18,641 nucleotides of DNA from CAZYBG01 sp964645155. Lineage in GTDB: Bacteria > Pseudomonadota > Alphaproteobacteria > Rhodobacterales > Rhodobacteraceae. Each line of letters begins with the position of its first letter. The stretch's first letter is position 1. The stretch is from the NCBI GenBank assembly GCA_964645155.1, contig CAZYBG010000065.1:1-18641 (forward strand), given 5' to 3'. The notes beneath the pieces were generated by a model. The model did no database searches. It saw only the letters and a list, made by a program, of their open reading frames with translations, and was not told the origin of the DNA. Positions 6,712-13,377 of the stretch are shown piece after piece. The position numbers were made by a program, and so were the translations under genes.

Positions 6712-7719
6712 ATGGAGGCTGCCCCGCTCTTCGCCGAGATCGCGGAAGGGCCGCCGGACGGCCGGGCCTTCTGGCTGCGGACGGCCGACGGCCTGCGGAT
6801 CCGGATCGGCATCTGGCAGCCGGCCGCGGCGCAGGGCACCATCCTGCTGTTCCCGGGACGCACCGAGTATGTCGAGAAGTACGGCCGCCTCGCCAGCGAA
6901 TTCGCGGCGGAGGGTTTCGCGACGCTTGCGGTCGACTGGCGCGGGCAGGGCCTCGCCGACCGGCTGACACCGGACCCGATGATCGGCCATGTCGACCGCT
7001 TCGCCGACTACCAGCTGGACGTCGCCGCGCTGGCGGCGGCGGCCGACGCGCTCGACCTGCCGCGGCCGCGGATCGTGGTCGGCCACTCGATGGGCGGCTC
7101 GATCGCGCTCCGCGCGCTCGCCGCGCCCGGTGCGCCCGGTGCGCCCGGTGCGCCCGGTGCGCCCGACGCGGGCCTCGGGGTGACGGCGGCGGCGTTCTCG
7201 GCGCCGATGTGGGGCATCCGCATCGCGCCGTCGATGCGCCCCCTCGCCTGGGCGGTGAGCGAGGCCGCCCGGCCGCTCGGCCTCGGCCGGTGCTACGCCC
7301 CGGCGACCGACCAGGGCGTCTATGTGCTGACCGCGCCGTTCGAGGACAACAAGCTGACCAGCGACCCCGAGATGTACGCCTACATGCAGCGCCAGCTGCG
7401 CGCCCGCCCCGATCTCGCGACCGGCGGGCCGAGCCTGAGCTGGCTCAACGAGGCGCTGCGCGAGATGCGCGCGTTCCGCACGATCCGGCCGCCGGCGATT
7501 CCGGCGCTGGCGGTGATCGGCGGCAGCGAAAGGATCGTCGATGCCGCCGCGGTGGCCACGCTGATGGCGCGCTGGCCCGGCGGCCGGTTCGAGGTCTATC
7601 CCGACGCCGAGCACGAGATCCCGATGGAGCGCCCGGCGCTGCGCGCGCGGTTCGTCGCGGCGGTGGTCGCGCTGGCCCGCTCGGCGGCCGCGCCGCGCCG
7701 GACTGCCGCGGCCTGCTGA
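6712..7719 (+). CDS. Alpha/beta hydrolase, lysophospholipase L2-like
   Basis: 335 residues. The order of motifs fits the monoacylglycerol lipase / PldB-like branch: oxyanion region LLFPGRTEYVEKYG (near 45-58), DWRGQGLADR, nucleophile elbow GHSMGGS (about 124-130), and a late acid/His region ending in YPDAEHEIPMER with the likely catalytic His. It probably hydrolyses an ester such as a lysophospholipid or monoglyceride. It begins one base after the SCP2 stop (TGAGATG), suggesting translational coupling and perhaps a shared lipid substrate. Just after the nucleophile elbow is a tandem APG repeat absent from typical family members. Substrate is uncertain. Confidence 0.85.
   Translation: MEAAPLFAEIAEGPPDGRAFWLRTADGLRIRIGIWQPAAAQGTILLFPGRTEYVEKYGRLASEFAAEGFATLAVDWRGQGLADRLTPDPMIGHVDRFADYQLDVAALAAAADALDLPRPRIVVGHSMGGSIALRALAAPGAPGAPGAPGAPDAGLGVTAAAFSAPMWGIRIAPSMRPLAWAVSEAARPLGLGRCYAPATDQGVYVLTAPFEDNKLTSDPEMYAYMQRQLRARPDLATGGPSLSWLNEALREMRAFRTIRPPAIPALAVIGGSERIVDAAAVATLMARWPGGRFEVYPDAEHEIPMERPALRARFVAAVVALARSAAAPRRTAAAC
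7123..7167 (+). repeat. 9-bp tandem repeat encoding Ala-Pro-Gly
   Basis: Four exact copies of GCGCCCGGT (7123-7158) followed by a partial fifth (GCGCCCGAC) encode APGAPGAPGAPGAPD, about 8 residues after the nucleophile elbow of the hydrolase. Identical codons point to recent slippage expansion. Copy-number change would stay in frame. Confidence 0.9.
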
Positions 7720-7821
7720 TGCCCGGCCGGGGGATGCCGGCGGTCGTTGCCCGATGCTGACGGGCCGGCGGCCGGCCGAAGCCGCCCGAACGATGACCGA
7801 CCCAGCCAGCGGAGGCCCGCC

Positions 7822-8565
7822 ATGCGCATCGCCGTGATCGCCGACATCCACGGCAACAGCGCCGCGCTGGATGCGGTGATGGCCGAGATCCGCGCCGCCG
7901 CGCCCGACCTGACGGTGAACCTCGGCGACTGCCTGTCGGGGCCGCTCGACGGCCGCGGCACCGCCGACCGGCTCCGCGCCCTCGGCCTGCCCACCGTCGC
8001 CGGCAACCACGACCGCTGGCTGGTCGACCGGCCGCTCGAGGCGATGGGCCGCTGGGAGCGGCACGTCTTCCCCCAGCTCGGCGCCGACGACCTCGCCTGG
8101 CTGCGCGCCATGCCGCCGCGGATCGAGGCCGAGGGCGTGCTGTTCTGCCACGGCACGCCGCGGTCCGACGAGGTGTTCTGGCTCGACCGGCCGCGCGACG
8201 GCCGGATGCAGCTGGCCGATGCCGGCGCCATCGAGGCCGAGGCGACCGGCGAGAGCGCGCCGCTGATCCTCTGCGGCCACACCCACGTGCCGCGCGTCGC
8301 CCGCCTCGCCGACGGCCGGCTGGTGGTCAACCCCGGCTCGGTGGGAAGCCCCGCCTATCTCGATCCGCGTCCACCCGCGCCCTGCCGGATGGAGATGGGG
8401 GCGCCCGATGCGCGCTACGCCCTCGTCACCCGCACCGGCGGCCGCTGGCGGGCCGAACTGCGCCACGTGCCCTACGACCCCGCGCCGATGGTGGCGCTGG
8501 CGCATGCGGCCGGCGCCGCCGGGCACGAGGTCCAGGCGCTGCTGAGCGGGCGGGTCGAGGGTTGA
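7822..8565 (+). CDS. Metallophosphoesterase, YfcE/DUF2437-like
   Basis: 247 residues. The five calcineurin-like metal-binding motifs are present: DIHGN (residues 8-12), GDCLSGP (about 38), GNHD (about 60), the His of FCHGTP (about 110), and GHTHVP (about 155), followed by NPGSVGSP. This set marks the small phosphodiesterase/phosphatase branch (YfcE-like), which uses two divalent metals. The natural substrate cannot be told. The start ATG at 7822 has GGAGG 6 nt upstream, and the protein then begins with MRIAVIADIHGN, the usual N-terminus. It lies about 100 bp after the hydrolase and converges closely on the next gene. Confidence 0.88.
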   Translation: MRIAVIADIHGNSAALDAVMAEIRAAAPDLTVNLGDCLSGPLDGRGTADRLRALGLPTVAGNHDRWLVDRPLEAMGRWERHVFPQLGADDLAWLRAMPPRIEAEGVLFCHGTPRSDEVFWLDRPRDGRMQLADAGAIEAEATGESAPLILCGHTHVPRVARLADGRLVVNPGSVGSPAYLDPRPPAPCRMEMGAPDARYALVTRTGGRWRAELRHVPYDPAPMVALAHAAGAAGHEVQALLSGRVEG

Positions 8566-8596
8566 GGCGGCAGCCCAGGCGCGGCTCAGCGGCGGC

Positions 8597-8911
8597 TCAG
8601 GGGCCGTCCGCCGCGACCGGCACCTCCTGCCGCAGCGTGCCGTCGGCGCCGTAGACGAGGATGCGCTGGTCCTCGGTCACCACCGCGTACCAGCCCTCGC
8701 CGGCCGTCACCGCCACTGCCCGCGCGCCCGCCGGCAGCCGGACCGCCTCGGGCAGGACCGGCCCGGGCACCGCGTTCAGCCGGATGACAAGCAGCACCAC
8801 GATGGCTAGAACGCCGAGGATCATCGTGGCGGTCAGCACCGTCACCAGGCGCTTCAGGAACCGGATGTCGGGCGGCTCGCGCCCCTCCTCCGGGAGGTGA
8901 GTCCCGTCCAT
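8597..8911 (-). CDS. Small single-pass membrane protein, DUF6476-like
   Basis: 104 residues. A hydrophilic N-terminus (MDGTHLPEEGREPPD) is followed by RFLKRLVTVLTATMILGVLAIVVLLVIRL, a clear membrane helix after a positive cluster, so the C-terminus is expected outside the cytoplasm. The C-terminal part (LPAGARAVAVTAGEGWYAVVTEDQRILVYGADG) looks like a short beta-strand domain. I recall this architecture as DUF6476, a Rhodobacterales family of unknown function, from memory only. The ATG at 8911 overlaps the rluD ATG. An alternative start at 8932 would add seven residues. Neither has a strong Shine-Dalgarno. Confidence 0.75.
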   Translation of the reverse strand: MDGTHLPEEGREPPDIRFLKRLVTVLTATMILGVLAIVVLLVIRLNAVPGPVLPEAVRLPAGARAVAVTAGEGWYAVVTEDQRILVYGADGTLRQEVPVAADGP

Positions 8912-9952
8912 GCCCGCTGCCGCCCCGCGCATCCTGAGGGTGACGATCGCCGCCGACCCGCCGTCGCGCCTTGATAAGGCGCTTTCCCGCGACGTGCCAG
9001 CCGAGGCCGAGCTTTCGCGCTCGCGCCTCGCCCGGCTGATCGCCGAGGGCCATGTCTCGCGCGGCGGCGCCGCGCTGACCGACGCCACGGCCCGCGTGGC
9101 GGCCGGCGACGCGATCGAGATCGCGCTGCCGCCCGCCGCCGAGGTCGAGACCCGGGCCGAGGCCATCCCGCTCAACGTGGTCTACGAGGATGCCGAGCTG
9201 ATCGTCGTCAACAAGCCGGCCGGCATGGTCGTCCATCCCGCGCCGGGCGCGGCGGCGGGCACGCTGGTCAACGCGCTTCTGCACCATTGCGGCGACACGC
9301 TTTCGGGGATCGGCGGCGCGCGGCGGCCCGGGATCGTGCACCGGATCGACAAGGACACCTCGGGCCTTCTCGTCGCGGCCAAGACCGACCGGGCGCACCA
9401 CGCGCTCGCCCGCCAGTTCGAGAAGCATACCGCCGAGCGGCGCTACCTCGCGCTCTGCCACGGCGTGCCGGACGCCGCCGACCCCCGGCTCCGCGGCCTG
9501 AAGGGCATCGCGTTCGAACCCGACGGGACGCTGGTGATCCGCACCGGCCTCGGCCGGCACCGGACCGACCGGCAGCGCCAGGCGGTGACGTTCCAGGGCG
9601 GCCGCCATGCCGTCACGCGGGTGCGCGTCGTCGCGGCCTTCGGCAGGCNNNNNNNNNNCCCGCCGCCGCGCTCGTCGAATGCCGGCTCGAGACCGGGCGG
9701 ACGCACCAGATTCGCGTCCACATGGCCCATGCCGGGCACGCGCTGATCGGCGACGCGACCTATGGCGGGCGGCGCCGCCTCTCGGCCGCCGCCCTCGGCG
9801 AGGCCGGCGCCGCGGCGGCCGCGGCGTTCCCGCGCCAGGCGCTCCATGCCGCGACGCTGGGCTTCGCCCATCCCGTGACCGGCGTGCCGCTGCGCTTCGA
9901 CGCACCCCTGCCGGCCGACATGGCGGACCTGCGCGCCGCTCTCGGGCGTTAA
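8910..9952 (+). CDS. rluD: RluA-family pseudouridine synthase (RluD-like), interrupted by an assembly gap
   Basis: About 345 residues. The N-terminal S4 RNA-binding domain (SRLDKALSRDV to GDAIEIALPP, residues 19-75) precedes the RluA catalytic domain with GIVHRIDKDTSGLLVAAK, where Asp147 is the expected nucleophile, and the C-terminal LETGRTHQIRVHMAH. RluD isomerises uridines in helix 69 of 23S rRNA. The ATG at 8910 has GGGAGGTGA 9 nt upstream, inside the divergent gene. Ten N (9649-9658) split the ORF, and the two halves are in different frames. Since both halves are conserved, the frame break is an artefact of the nominal gap length rather than a mutation. The exact RluA subfamily is inferred. 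Confidence 0.9.
8966..8982. promoter_or_regulatory. Palindrome inside rluD, upstream of the divergent membrane-protein gene
   Basis: GCGCCTT GAT AAGGCGC, perfect 7-bp arms around 3 nt, lies 55-71 bp upstream of the minus-strand start at 8911, where that gene's promoter must be. It also codes for RLDKA in the S4 domain, so coding constraint may explain it. Confidence 0.25.
9649..9658. other. Assembly gap (10 N) inside rluD
   Basis: Upstream codons start at positions divisible by 3 and downstream codons at positions leaving remainder 2. To restore frame the real gap must be 3k+2 nt. From recalled homologues, FG is followed almost directly by P-x-AALVECRLETG, so the missing sequence is probably only a few bases. 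Confidence 0.9.
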
Positions 9953-10049
9953 CGCGGGCAGCACATCCCCGTGATACCGGAGTTGCAGACCTTACCCGCC
10001 ACGGATTCGCGGGCATACTATGTCGGCAGTGGCAGAACGACACGCGAAC

Positions 10050-10078
10050 TTGAACTGATCGGTTCAGTTTGCTATATC
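10050..10078 (+). promoter_or_regulatory. rpoH promoter with embedded palindrome
   Basis: TTGAAC (10050-10055) and TATATC (10073-10078) are 17 bp apart, a good sigma-70-like promoter 55 nt upstream of the rpoH start. The -35 reads CTTGAA, which also fits the CTTGAA half of alphaproteobacterial heat-shock promoters, so autoregulation is possible. TGAAC-N6-GTTCA (10051-10066) overlaps the -35 and spacer and looks like a repressor site. Confidence 0.6.
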
Positions 10079-10132
10079 AGGGAAGCTCCGCCCCCTCCCC
10101 CCATCCGCGGAGCGTCCGGGAGGCAGATACGA

Positions 10133-11029
10133 ATGAGCACCTACGCCAATCTTCCCGCGCCCTCGCCCGAGCAGGGGCTGAACCGGTATCTCCAGGAAAT
10201 CCGGCGGTTCCCGATGCTGGAGCCCGAGGAGGAGTACATGCTGGCCAAGCGCTGGGTCGACCGCCAGGACACCGAGGCGGCGCACCGGCTCGTTACCTCG
10301 CACCTGCGGCTCGCCGCCAAGATCGCCATGGGCTATCGCGGCTACGGGCTGCCGCAGGCCGAGGTGATCTCGGAGGCGAATGTCGGCCTGATGCAGGCGG
10401 TCAAGCGCTTCGATCCGGAACGCGGCTTCCGCCTCGCCACCTACGCGATGTGGTGGATCCGCGCGTCGATCCAGGAATACATCCTGCGGTCGTGGAGCCT
10501 GGTCAAGCTCGGCACCACCTCGGCGCAGAAGAAGCTGTTCTTCAACCTGCGCAAGGCCAAGGCCAAGCTCGGCGCGCTGGAAGAGGGCGACCTGCGCCCC
10601 GAGAACGTGGCGAAGATCGCCCACGACCTCAACGTGACCGAGACCGAGGTGATCGACATGAACCGCCGGCTCTCGGGCGGCGATGCTTCGCTGAACGCCA
10701 CCGTCGGCTCGGACGGCGAGACCACGACGCAGTGGCAGGACTGGCTCGAGGACGAGGACGCCAACCAGGCCGAAGCCTATGCCGAGCAGGACGAGCTCAA
10801 CGCGCGCCGCGGGCTTCTCGCGCAGGCGATGGACGTGCTGAACGAGCGCGAGAAGGACATCCTGGTGCAGCGTCGGCTGCAGGACAGCCCGGTGACGCTG
10901 GAAGAACTCTCGACCCAGTACGACGTCAGCCGCGAGCGGATCCGGCAGATCGAGGTGCGCGCCTTCGAGAAGCTGCAGAAGCGCATGCGCGACCTTGCGC
11001 GCGAGCGCGGGCTGAGCACGGCCGCCTGA
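10133..11029 (+). CDS. rpoH: RNA polymerase heat-shock sigma factor RpoH (sigma-32)
   Basis: 298 residues, normal for alphaproteobacterial RpoH. Region 1.2 begins at YLQEIRRFPMLEPEEEYMLAKRW. Region 2 has EANVGLMQAVKRFDPERGFRLATYAMWWIRASIQEYI (about 82-118). The RpoH box is QKKLFFNLRKAK (about 132-143), which distinguishes sigma-32 from other sigma factors. Region 4.2 ends with TLEELSTQYDVSRERIRQIEVRAFEKL. The start at 10133 gives the standard MSTYANLPAPSPE N-terminus and is preceded by a GGGAGG-containing leader (about 17 nt spacing). It directs core polymerase to heat-shock and, in this group, oxidative-stress promoters. It is followed after 64 nt by a small membrane peptide gene and a strong stem-loop. 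Confidence 0.95.
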   Translation: MSTYANLPAPSPEQGLNRYLQEIRRFPMLEPEEEYMLAKRWVDRQDTEAAHRLVTSHLRLAAKIAMGYRGYGLPQAEVISEANVGLMQAVKRFDPERGFRLATYAMWWIRASIQEYILRSWSLVKLGTTSAQKKLFFNLRKAKAKLGALEEGDLRPENVAKIAHDLNVTETEVIDMNRRLSGGDASLNATVGSDGETTTQWQDWLEDEDANQAEAYAEQDELNARRGLLAQAMDVLNEREKDILVQRRLQDSPVTLEELSTQYDVSRERIRQIEVRAFEKLQKRMRDLARERGLSTAA

Positions 11030-11062
11030 CGCGACGCCGCGGAACCGCCGGAGCGGGAAGCG

Positions 11063-11093
11063 GGTTGGTCCTCCGGCAGCGGAGGCACCAGCC
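11063..11093 (+). promoter_or_regulatory. Hairpin sequestering the Shine-Dalgarno of the small ORF after rpoH
   Basis: Positions 11063-11075 pair with 11080-11093. Six base pairs (CCUCCG/CGGAGG) close a GCAG tetraloop. After one bulged C (11086), seven more pairs (GGUUGGU/ACCAGCC, one G-U) run right up to the AUG at 11094. The only ribosome-binding site, GGAGG (11081-11085), is wholly inside the stem. This is the geometry of a translation-blocking leader such as an RNA thermometer, or of an attenuator. No T-run follows. Confidence 0.6.
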
Positions 11094-11180
11094 ATGCTCA
11101 AGTTTCTCGGCGGCGCCGTGGGCGTCATCTTCCTGATCGGCCTGATCGTGGTGATCGCGCTTCTGGCGATCATCTTCTGA
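11094..11180 (+). CDS. 28-residue membrane peptide
   Basis: MLKFLGGAVGVIFLIGLI continues to VVIALLAIIF, then stop. One Lys at position 3 is followed by a single hydrophobic helix of about 23 residues, so it is an inner-membrane peptide. The GGAGG Shine-Dalgarno has an 8-nt spacer to the ATG, which supports a real gene, and the coding sequence ends 9 nt before a strong stem-loop. It is shorter than most gene finders report. It sits in the rpoH transcript, suggesting a stress link, but function is unknown. I have a vague memory of similar peptides in Rhodobacteraceae, which I cannot confirm. Confidence 0.6.
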   Translation: MLKFLGGAVGVIFLIGLIVVIALLAIIF

Positions 11181-11189
11181 CCTCTCTCA

Positions 11190-11225
11190 CCGAGGCCCCG
11201 CGGACAGGCGTCCGCGGGGCCTCGG
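11190..11225. terminator. Strong stem-loop after the rpoH unit
   Basis: CCGAGGCCCCGCGGAC (11190-11205) and GTCCGCGGGGCCTCGG (11210-11225) form a perfect 16-bp stem with an AGGC loop. It separates rpoH and the small ORF from psd. The following bases (CGTGTTCG) have no long T-run, as is common for terminators in GC-rich genomes. Confidence 0.75.
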
Positions 11226-11296
11226 CGTGTTCGCCCGGTTGCGCAGTTCGCCTCCTGCTTGTAGGCAGGGGCCTGCGCGTCACCCGGAGACCGGCG

Positions 11297-11989
11297 ATGA
11301 CCATGCTCGGCACCTTCCTCAAGCCCATGCACCCCGAAGGCTGGCGCTTCCTCGCGGGATTCGTCGCCGTGTCGCTGGTGCTCTGGCTGGTCTGGGAGCC
11401 GCTCGGCTGGATCGGCGCGGGGCTGACCGTCTGGTGCTACTACTTCTTCCGCGACCCCGTCAGGGTCACGCCGACCCGCGAGGGGCTGGTCGTCAGCCCG
11501 GCCGACGGCACCGTCTCGCAGATCGAACCCGCCGCACCGCCGGCCGAACTGGGCCTCGGCAGCGCGGCGCTGACCCGGGTCAGCATCTTCATGTCGGTCT
11601 TCAACTGCCACGTGAACCGCGCCCCGGTCGGCGGCAGCATCGCCGCCATCGCCTACCGGCCCGGCACGTTCCTCAACGCCTCGCTCGACAAGGCGAGCGA
11701 CGACAACGAACGCAACAGCCTGCTGATCGAGATGCCCGACGGGCGGCGCGTCGCGGTGGTGCAGATCGCGGGGCTGGTGGCGCGGCGCATCCTGTGCTTC
11801 GTGCGCCAGGGCCAGGCGGTCCGCACCGGCGAGCGGATCGGCCTGATCCGCTTCGGCTCGCGGCTCGACGTCTACCTGCCCGCAGGCGTCGCCCCGCTTG
11901 TCGCGGTGGGCCAGACCGCGGTCGCGGGCGAGACGGTGATCGCCGACCTCGCCGCCGGCGAGGCCGCCCGCGCCGGGCGGGCGGAGTGA
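11297..11989 (+). CDS. psd: Phosphatidylserine decarboxylase proenzyme
   Basis: 230 residues, the short bacterial form. It converts phosphatidylserine to phosphatidylethanolamine using a pyruvoyl group made by self-cleavage. Features in order: a membrane-associated hydrophobic N-terminus (FVAVSLVLWLVW), YFFRDPVR, SPADGTV (about 72), SIFMSVFNCHVNRAP (about 97-111), and RFGSRLDVYLP. Gly187-Ser188 is the likely cleavage site, leaving an alpha chain of about 43 residues. The start ATG at 11297 has GGAGA 6 nt upstream. It is followed immediately by pssA, whose product makes its substrate, and then by pmtA. Confidence 0.95.
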   Translation: MTMLGTFLKPMHPEGWRFLAGFVAVSLVLWLVWEPLGWIGAGLTVWCYYFFRDPVRVTPTREGLVVSPADGTVSQIEPAAPPAELGLGSAALTRVSIFMSVFNCHVNRAPVGGSIAAIAYRPGTFLNASLDKASDDNERNSLLIEMPDGRRVAVVQIAGLVARRILCFVRQGQAVRTGERIGLIRFGSRLDVYLPAGVAPLVAVGQTAVAGETVIADLAAGEAARAGRAE

Positions 11990-11993
11990 GCCG

Positions 11994-12731
11994 GTGGCCG
12001 ATGGCGGCGGCGACACCCGGCGCGAGCTGCCGCTCTTGCAGCTCCTGCCGAACCTGCTGACCATCGGGGCGATCTGCGCCGGGCTTACCGCGATCCGTTT
12101 CGCGCTGCAGGGCAACTTCCCGCTGGCCGTCGCGCTGATCGTGCTCGCCGCTGCGCTCGACGCGCTCGACGGGCGCATCGCGCGGCTCCTGAAAAGCGAA
12201 AGCGCGGTGGGCGCCGAGCTCGATTCGCTGGCGGATTTCGTGAATTTCGGCGTCGCGCCCGGGCTGGTGCTCTACCTCTGGGCGCTGCGCGACGCGCCCA
12301 ATCTCGGCTGGATCGCCGTGCTCGTCTTCGCGATCTGCTGTGTCCTGCGGCTTGCCCGGTTCAACGTCGGCAGCCGTGCGGCCGACGGCCCCGCCGAGGC
12401 CGAGGGCTTCATCGGCGTGCCGTCGCCCGCCGGCGCGCTCCTCGTCCTGCTGCCGCTCCATCTCGCCCACCTGCTGCCGGAGGCGCCGCAGCTGCCGGCG
12501 GCGGCGGTCGCGGGCTGGATGGCCCTCGTCGGCCTCGCGATGATCAGCCGCGTGCCGACCCCCGCGCTCAAGTCGGCGCGGATCTATGCCGAGAACGCGC
12601 CGTTCGTCGCGGTGGCCTTCGTGATCCTGATCGCCGCGCTTCTCACCTATCCCTGGGCCACGCTCGTCGCGCTCGACCTCGCCTATCTGGGGGCGCTCGC
12701 GCAGGCCTGGCAGGTCAGCCGGAGCCGCTGA
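11994..12731 (+). CDS. pssA: CDP-diacylglycerol-serine O-phosphatidyltransferase
   Basis: 245 residues with several membrane helices. The CDP-alcohol phosphotransferase motif D-x2-DG-x2-AR-x8-G-x3-D-x3-D is complete (DALDGRIAR, then GAELDSLAD, about residues 54-80). LLPNLLTIGAICAGL at the N-terminus and VPSPAGA later are typical of type II PssA. It makes phosphatidylserine from CDP-diacylglycerol and serine at the inner membrane. The start is GTG at 11994, 4 nt after the psd stop. Its GGAG (11983-11986) lies inside the psd coding end, so translation is probably coupled. Confidence 0.95.
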   Translation: MADGGGDTRRELPLLQLLPNLLTIGAICAGLTAIRFALQGNFPLAVALIVLAAALDALDGRIARLLKSESAVGAELDSLADFVNFGVAPGLVLYLWALRDAPNLGWIAVLVFAICCVLRLARFNVGSRAADGPAEAEGFIGVPSPAGALLVLLPLHLAHLLPEAPQLPAAAVAGWMALVGLAMISRVPTPALKSARIYAENAPFVAVAFVILIAALLTYPWATLVALDLAYLGALAQAWQVSRSR

Positions 12732-12732
12732 G

Positions 12733-13347
12733 ATGGAGATCGAGGCCGTCACCTCGTCCTACGCCCGCTGGGCGCCGATCTACGACCGCACCTTCGGCGC
12801 GGTCACCCAGGCCGGGCGGCGTGCCGCGGTCGCGCATATCGGCCGCCGCGGCGGCCGGGTGCTGGAGGTCGGGGTCGGCACCGGCCTCGCGCTGCCGTTC
12901 TACGACCCCGCGCTTGCCGTCACCGGCATCGACTACAGCGCCGAGATGCTGGCCAAGGCCGAGGAGAAGGTCGACCGCCTCGGCCTGCGGCATGTCGTGC
13001 TGCGCCAGATGGACGCCCGCAGCCTCGACTTTCCCGATGCCAGCTTCGACATGGTGGCGGCGATGCACATCCTGTCGGTCGTGCCCGAGCCCGAGCGGGT
13101 GATGGCCGAGATCGCCCGGGTGCTGAAGCCCGGCGGCGAGGTCGTCGTCACCAACCACTTCGCGCGCCGGAACGGCGTGCTCGCCTGGCTCGAACGGCGG
13201 GCGGCGCCGCTCGAGAACCTGCTCGGCTGGCATTCCGACTTCGACCGGGCGCGGATCCTCGGCGAGCCGTCGCTCGCCGTCGTCGAGGAGCGCAGCCTGC
13301 CGCCGTTCGGCATGATGACGTTCCTGGTGCTGCGCAAGGCCGGCTGA
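12733..13347 (+). CDS. pmtA: Phosphatidylethanolamine N-methyltransferase (PmtA-like)
   Basis: 204 residues, a class I SAM-dependent methyltransferase. The SAM-binding glycine loop is VLEVGVGTGLALPFY (about 43-57), then GIDYSAEMLAKA, DFPDASFDMV (motif II) and RVLKPGGEVVV (motif III). The N-terminus SYARWAPIYDRTFG matches the Rhodobacter-type PmtA, which methylates phosphatidylethanolamine three times to phosphatidylcholine. The ATG is one base after the pssA stop (TGAGATG), with GGAG inside the pssA end. Linkage to psd and pssA supports the assignment. A ubiquinone or other small-molecule methyltransferase is the main alternative. Confidence 0.82.
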   Translation: MEIEAVTSSYARWAPIYDRTFGAVTQAGRRAAVAHIGRRGGRVLEVGVGTGLALPFYDPALAVTGIDYSAEMLAKAEEKVDRLGLRHVVLRQMDARSLDFPDASFDMVAAMHILSVVPEPERVMAEIARVLKPGGEVVVTNHFARRNGVLAWLERRAAPLENLLGWHSDFDRARILGEPSLAVVEERSLPPFGMMTFLVLRKAG

Positions 13348-13377
13348 GCGCGGCGCCTGCAGCGGCGGCCCGCCCGC

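Noticed and set aside
7123..7167. CRISPR-like repeats
   Set aside because: The repeats are contiguous 9-bp units without spacers, in frame inside a gene. The same holds for the 15-bp units at 3266-3340.
6640..8526. 628-residue minus-strand open frame opposite the hydrolase and phosphoesterase
   Set aside because: Antisense shadow with no recognisable domain. The plus strand has intact catalytic motifs for two enzymes.
11239..11267. TTGCGC-17-TAGGCA as a psd promoter
   Set aside because: The -10 matches poorly (2 of 6). Position is reasonable but the evidence is too thin to list.
10064..12178. 704-residue minus-strand open frame opposite rpoH and psd
   Set aside because: Shadow frame. It crosses the strong stem-loop and several genes, with no start signal or domain.
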